Of a stretch of 64,000 nucleotides of DNA, positions 59,101-64,000 are shown one piece after another. The stretch covers positions 55,146,397 through 55,210,396 of the forward strand of contig NC_087065.1 in the NCBI RefSeq assembly GCF_963678635.1, read 5' to 3'. The position numbers and the translations under genes are program-made. This stretch comes from Symsagittifera roscoffensis (lineage: Eukaryota; Xenacoelomorpha; Acoela; Convolutidae). Under the pieces are notes generated by a model. The model saw only the letters and a list, made by a program, of their open reading frames with translations. It was not told where the DNA came from and searched no databases. The stretch's first letter is position 1. Every line of letters begins with the position of its first letter.

Positions 59101-60954
59101 AATTTCGTCCAAGTTTTGAATCGTCGGAACAATTGCTACTGATGACCAAACTCTTGGTTTACAACTTGTGCTCTTCGTTTCACTATTTTTAACCTCAAAA
59201 TTTTATCAATGGATACGTGGATCTTTTTATGTACATTAGGTTGTTTGTATCTTTGGAAATACCTTCTTATTAGATAATCATTTTCCGCATTTATAAGTCT
59301 AGATTTTTCACGTCTTGCCGCGTCCGAACACTGATTAAAATTGCATAGCTGCAACCAGACTCTAAAGCTCCAAAAATTAAAGACAAAATTGTAAATTGTT
59401 CTGCAAAAGTCATGTCATACCAAATTTTCCTTTGGTAAATATGGGCACAAAATATCATTCACAAGTTTTATCTAACAAAAGTGTCTGTTGTTTTTGAAGA
59501 TATTTTTTGAAAAACAAAAAACATGTTTTCGTGGAGTAATTTTTGACATGATTGATAAAACTTGTTCCTTTCAATTGAAATCAAAAAAATTGTTAACAAT
59601 TTTGGAGCGTTTGTAAACAAATTTTTGGTTGTTCTTCGAACCATTTTCTTTCATATTTGCTCTTTAGTTTTTTGTCAAAACAAGACAGTTCAAATTAATT
59701 GCAGATTTTCAAAATTGCTATTCAAAAAATTGTTTCGCTCTGTAGTTCATCAAAAACATTTCTGTATAAGTTTAATTCAATAGAGTTTTGAAAGCTTTCT
59801 TTCTATGCATTTTTGGATTCAAGGAAAACTTATTTCGTGAATGCTCTTTAAGTTGCGGGTGCGGTTATGTAAGTACTGGTGCTAGTGAGACATTGTACAA
59901 CAAATTTATGAAAAAAGCGTTGTGTTTTCGTTTTTAGGCAGAAATGTGGTTAGTTTTTAAGGAGAACTTTTGTCTTTCGCTTGAAAAACCCATATTCATA
60001 AAATAAGTTTGCTAATTTTGCTACCGGCGTTTAATGAGAGCTTTTCCGTGACTTAACACTACTGTGTCCTTCTTATCACTACTGAGAGAGCTTTATTATA
60101 ACCTACCACTCGACCCAGTCCATTGATGATTTTTGGTACCTGTTTTTGCTGGGAAAACAAAAGAAAAAAATTTTGGACTCGAGAAAAAAGTTTTTCTTAA
60201 ATGCTTTTTAAGGTACGGGTGCGAACTTGTAGATGTTGGTGTTAGTGAGATTTGAAGGACAACAAATTGAATAACACAGTAGTTTGTTTTCGGTTTCAGA
60301 CAGAAATGGAGTTGATTTTTTTGAATAAAAAATCGTTTCCTTGAAAAACTTTAGTTCAAAAAAAAAATTGCCATATTTGCTAGCGGTGTTTAATGAGTGT
60401 TTTCACGTAACTAATCACTACTGTGTCGTTCTATTCACTGCTGAAAGAGTTTTATTATGACCTACTTCTCAACCCACTCCAATGTTGATTTCTGCTACCT
60501 GCTTTTGCTGGCAAAACCAAAAAATTGAAGCTCATCCAAAAAAAAGCTCCTGCAAATTTTAATTTGTCCGAACAATTACTACTGATGACTAAACCCTCGG
60601 GTTACAACTTGTGCTCGTAGTTTCACTATATATTGCCTCAAAACAAATCAATGGATACGTGGATTTTTCTATTTTTAATAAGCTGTTTGTACCACTGGAA
60701 ATACATTCTTATCAAACAGTAATCAGTGTCCACATTTTAAGTCTAGACTTTTCAAGATTTGCCGCGTCCGAACCAGACTTCAAATTTCATAAATTTTGGT
60801 GTAAAATCTTGAACTGGCTTGCACAAGTTTGGTCGTACCAAAGTTTGCTTTGCAAAATCTGAGCATGGTATGAAAAACAAAAAGGTATTGGTGTTAGTGA
60901 GACTTAGTGGAAAACAAGTTGATGAAAACATCTTTTTTTTTTCGTTTTCAAGAA

Positions 60955-61480
60955 GAAAAAATCTGGTATAGAGTTATTATTTGAAAATTTGATTCCATGT
61001 AATTGTTTGGCTGATATAGCTGGAAATTGCTGTTTTTGCAAACGATTGATCTTTAGATAAATTGAATGGCCCAGTTTTCTGATTGTAAATTTTTTTGCTC
61101 GTTTTTGCTTGGATGTTGTAAAAGTTTTTAAAATAATTGATGTTAAATGTGTTTTGATAGATTTGGAAAATGTTTTATAAATTAAACTAATTATTTAGCA
61201 TTCACTTTAGCACTAGAGCGTGGCTTTGGTGAAAGATTCAAGAATCAGTTTTTTTACTGTAAATTTTTTTTAATTTATGCGAAAAAAAACTTTGCAATTA
61301 ATACTGTCGCTAAATCGGTTACAAATTGTTAATTTTTCAAATTAAGTTCTGGGTGTAAGTCAAACAAGATACGATTTTTTGGTGTGTACATAAAAGCTCA
61401 AACTTACTATATCTTTAAAGTTGTTATAAATGCGAAAAAAATTTTACTCAAGGTTTTTCATGTAGATTTTGCTATTATTT
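60955..61480. repeat. Array-flank duplication, copy 1
   Basis: AAGAAAAAATCTGGTA, GATTCCATGTAATTGTTTGG, AAATTGAATGGCCCAGTTTT and AAGTCAAACAAGATACGATT recur at 63470-64000 in the same order, about 2.51 kb downstream. It begins where the satellite stops. Confidence 0.88.
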
Positions 61481-61669
61481 TTGACCAATGACATTTGAAT
61501 TCGTTATTTGCTTTTTTAATTACATTTGCTAGATTTAACTGTTTCATGATTCAAAGCACCCAAAAAATTGATTTCAAAACAAATGCCAATGTAAACCGAA
61601 GTTAATAATGAAAACAAATCCCCTGCCGTCACGAAAAGTTCATTCGCCGCTGTCTCTATTTTTTGATAG

Positions 61670-61906
61670 ATGGGCTTCCCTTTAAATTTAATGGCATCAT
61701 CTCGCTTTAATAATTTCCCGAATGGTAGAACTTTATCAGTTTTTTTTCAATTGACAGCGGCGTGTGTCACACCGTTCCTTGGATTGGTATATCCAACGCT
61801 GAAGAATGAGTTTATCAGAAAAGAAAAAAAAATAGAAAAAACGTTGGTTTTTCAACCTCTTATCGAACAACAAATTTCTATTAAAAGCTGCGAAGCTTTG
61901 TCTTGA
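61670..61906 (+). CDS. Unrecognised 78-residue ORF with one possible membrane segment, doubtful
   Basis: ATG at 61670 opens a frame to TGA at 61904-61906. The middle (FFQLTAACVTPFLGLVYPTL) is hydrophobic and could span a membrane; the segment after it is lysine-rich. Sequence just upstream and across it is less AT-biased than the flanks and is single-copy here, unlike the duplicated DNA around it. No family is recognised and no acceptor, donor or polyadenylation signal is decisive. It could be an exon fragment, a processed remnant or chance. Confidence 0.22.
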   Translation: MGFPLNLMASSRFNNFPNGRTLSVFFQLTAACVTPFLGLVYPTLKNEFIRKEKKIEKTLVFQPLIEQQISIKSCEALS

Positions 61907-62820
61907 AAATTAATTTGATTTTTCAGAAGAATTTTTTTTTTCGATTTTTTCAATTTTAAGTGGTCATCAAATTTAAATGTTCAACTGTATAGATAATTCC
62001 TAATTCCGAACAGAAAACAAAATTATTTGGCACTTTTATGCTTATGAGGGAGAAAACATTCTTTTTTGTAGTTTTGCATTGAGACAGTCAAAATTCTAAT
62101 AAAGCGCTATTCTATGTTAGTCCATTTTTGGCTAAATTTTTGTGAAAATCGAGTGCAAAGGATAAATATTACCTGGGGCTGAAACAACTATAATTGATAG
62201 CTGTAACGCACTGAGTGAACTGAAGGGGCTTCGTTTGTTGTCTATGCGCGCAAAAGTTGGTTATATAGTTATTGTGATGTAATAATCTGTTTTTTAGAAA
62301 CTTTTATCTGATATATTTTATAGGTTACAGAAAGGTCTTGTCTCAATACATCTGAAAAAAATTGTTTTCAGCCAATTTTTGAATCTGAGTTTCCAAAATC
62401 AATCGCATCTCCACAATCATCAGGTTTACATAGAGAGTAAACTTAAATCAGTTAGTTTCAATCTATTATTTTATTGATAGTAAGCCCTGCTGTCGGTAAG
62501 AATCAAATCTCAAGGTTGAATCAGCACTTTCATTGGTAACTTCCTTGCTGCTTCTCGTGTTTTCTTTATCATCCCTTGAATTGACCGACATGTTCATGGC
62601 GTTCTTTTTATGAAATCCCGCGAACTGTAAAACTATCAAAGAAGTGTTATTAAAATATTTTTAGTATATCAATAAAGTAAAAATCTGTTCGAAAATGAAC
62701 CTTTTGTTTCTAAAAACCGAAACAGTTTTTGCTCAGGCTATTTGATTCTAAGTAATTATTTTCTATGAAAATGTTCTTTGTTTAGTAGGAATTGTTAATG
62801 CTTTGTAATTGTTGACATCA

Positions 62821-62892
62821 GGTCTCATGGTGTAATGGTTAGCACTTTGGACTTTGAATACAAAAGTCCGAGTTCAAGTTTCGGTGAGACCT
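62821..62892 (+). tRNA. tRNA-Gln (anticodon TTG)
   Basis: Cloverleaf: acceptor GGTCTCA pairs perfectly with TGAGACC; D-arm GTGTAATGGTTAGCAC as in animal tRNA-Gln; anticodon loop CTTTGAA with TTG at 62854-62856; T-arm CCGAG-TTCAAGT-TTCGG with one G-T pair; discriminator T. The anticodon stem TTGGA/TACAA has a G-A mismatch at its fourth pair, whereas the usual stem (CTGGA/TCCAG) is perfect. No intron. No T4 terminator occurs until about 62960. It may be a functional gene with a weakened stem or a decaying copy. Confidence 0.8.
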
Positions 62893-62984
62893 CAATCTGC
62901 AGCAGAGTAACGTGCAGTCTGAATGTAATTTGTCAGCGGCTCATGATAAATCTTGATTCCTTTTTTACATCTAAATGATTGTAG

Positions 62985-63225
62985 ATTTTCTACGATTTTG
63001 GACTCTAGTGAAACTTTTGTTTTGCGAATGCTATTCAAGTTAAGGATGTGAACATAAAAGTATTGTTGTCAGTGAGACTTAGTGGACAACAAGTTGATGA
63101 AAACAGCGTTTTGTTTTTTTTGTTTTTAGGCAGAAATAGAAATGTGGTTATTTTTTTGGAAGAATAAACGTGTTTTCCTTGAAAAACCTGCATTCATAAG
63201 GAAAATTTGCTTTAACAGCGTTTTT
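62985..63225 (+). repeat. Isolated satellite fragment
   Basis: TTTGGACTCTAGTGAAAC, CGAATGCTATTCAAGTTA, GTGAGACTTAGTGGACAACA, then GGCAGAAATAGAAATGTGG and CTTGAAAAACCTGCATTCAT follow the order of a satellite unit. It lies beyond the tRNA gene and leads into the second flank copy. Confidence 0.85.
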
Positions 63226-63469
63226 TGACAGTTTTTGCGTGATGTAGATCAATAAATAATATTGTTTTGATGACAAGTGTTCAAATGTTGTGCTGAGGTT
63301 TGAGCTACTGACTTGATATTTTTCACAGGATTTGAGCAACTAAGTTGACGTACTCTACTGGATCAATTTTTTTCATGCGATGTAAGTTTTTGAAAAACAA
63401 TATAGCATGTTTTTATACTTTTTTCTAGTTCTTCTTTTGGTAGTTTAACCCTTTCGTGTTTGCAAGTTA

Positions 63470-64000
63470 TTTCAAGAAAAAATCTGGTAAAAAATTATTT
63501 GTTGAAGATTTGATTCCATGTAATTGTTTGGCTGACATAGCTGAAAATTGCTGTTTTTGCAAACGAGTTTTCTATGGATAAATTGAATGGCCCAGTTTTC
63601 GTTTTGTACATTTTTTTGCTCGTTTTTGCTTGGATGCTGTGAAAGTTTTTAATATAATTGATCTTAAACAGTGTTTTGATAGATTTGGAAAAAGTTTTCT
63701 AAATTAAACTAACTTTCTAGAATTCATTTTATCATTAGAGCGTGGTATTGATGAAAGATGCAAGACTCAGTTTTTTCTTTCTGTAAAAATTTTATTATTA
63801 AAAACTCTGCGAATAAAAAACTATGAAAAAGCTGTGCAATTAATTGGTTAAAGTTGTTATTGTAATTGGTTAAATTAAGTTCTAGGTGTAAGTCAAACAA
63901 GATACGATTTTTTGGTGTGTACTTAAAAGCTTAAATTTACTATCCTTCCAATGTTGTTAAAATGCGAAAAAAAAAATTACTCAAGGTTTTTCATGTAGGT
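63470..64000. repeat. Array-flank duplication, copy 2 (runs off the window)
   Basis: Second copy of 60955-61480. Together with the satellite fragment before it, it shows that satellite end plus flank were duplicated as a block around the ~1.5 kb that holds the 78-residue ORF and the tRNA. Confidence 0.88.

Larger units (their letters stand above)
42990..60960. repeat. Satellite-like tandem array, basic unit ~670 bp, about 26 landmark copies
   Basis: The landmark TGACGTACCACTCG (or CCTACC, CATTCG variants) followed by CAGTCCAATGATGATTTTTG occurs near 43004, 44150, 44816, 45505, 46074, 46761, 47284, 47951, 48350, 49488, 49932, 50603, 50795, 51448, 52121, 52721, 53391, 54062, 54733, 55403, 56074, 56940, 58170, 59011, 60104 and 60465. 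Intervals cluster at 655-690 with longer and shorter variants from insertions and deletions. Order in a unit: landmark, GTCGGAACAATTACTACTGA, ACAACTTGTGCTCG, ACGTGGATCTTTCTATGTAT, GCGTCC, GACATGTGTTGCAAA, GTGAGACTTAGTGGACAAC, GCAGAAATGTGGTT, CTAGCGGCGTTTAATGAGAG. All copies are direct. Landmark positions are read by eye, accurate to a few bases. Confidence 0.92.

Noticed and set aside
42990-60960. CRISPR-like or immune array
   Set aside because: Repeats are ~670 bp direct satellite units with no short repeat-spacer alternation, in a eukaryotic genome.

Overview
This window is AT-rich nuclear DNA from an animal. Genes have widely spaced exons with consensus GT/AG splice sites, there is a nuclear tRNA gene, and there are LTR, hAT-type and poly(A)-tailed mobile elements and a large satellite. 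The two recognisable proteins, the C-terminus of Integrator subunit 4 and GTP cyclohydrolase I, look bilaterian. I cannot name the phylum from the sequence. Only about 2.6 kb of the 64 kb can be defended as coding; the rest is introns and repeats.

Layout. 1-502: last coding exon of an INTS4 homologue on the + strand. 0.5-12.1 kb: intergenic, with microsatellites, a 395-bp hAT-type MITE with a perfect 8-bp target duplication (3307-3717), and a 5.5-kb tandem LTR retrotransposon (4934-10418) of structure LTR-internal-LTR-internal-LTR bounded by the duplication ATCAG. 12.2-20.5 kb: an unrecognised + strand gene of two phase-matched exons around a 7.25-kb intron. That intron holds a ~77-bp degenerate tandem repeat and tRNA-derived SINE-like copies. 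21.2-36.8 kb: a complete four-exon GTP cyclohydrolase I gene (256 codons) whose three introns are all phase 1. Its last intron is 13 kb and is a repeat graveyard: an old LTR fragment, three copies of a Helitron-like hairpin element, 530-bp tandem units, and a small retroposed insertion with poly(A) tail. 36.8-43 kb: no gene, only dispersed repeats. 43-61 kb: a satellite-like array with about 26 copies of one landmark motif and a basic period of about 670 bp. It is near-identical in its core (52.7-56.15 kb) and diverged toward both edges. 61-64 kb: a duplicated array flank surrounding a short unrecognised ORF and a tRNA-Gln(TTG) gene.

Functionally, GCH1 makes dihydroneopterin triphosphate, the first step toward tetrahydrobiopterin, and INTS4 belongs to the Integrator snRNA/mRNA cleavage complex. 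There is no evidence that the three genes act together. The most noteworthy signals are the dimeric retrotransposon, whose middle LTR is a visible recombinant of the outer two, and the centre-to-edge homogenisation gradient of the satellite. All identity statements are by eye.
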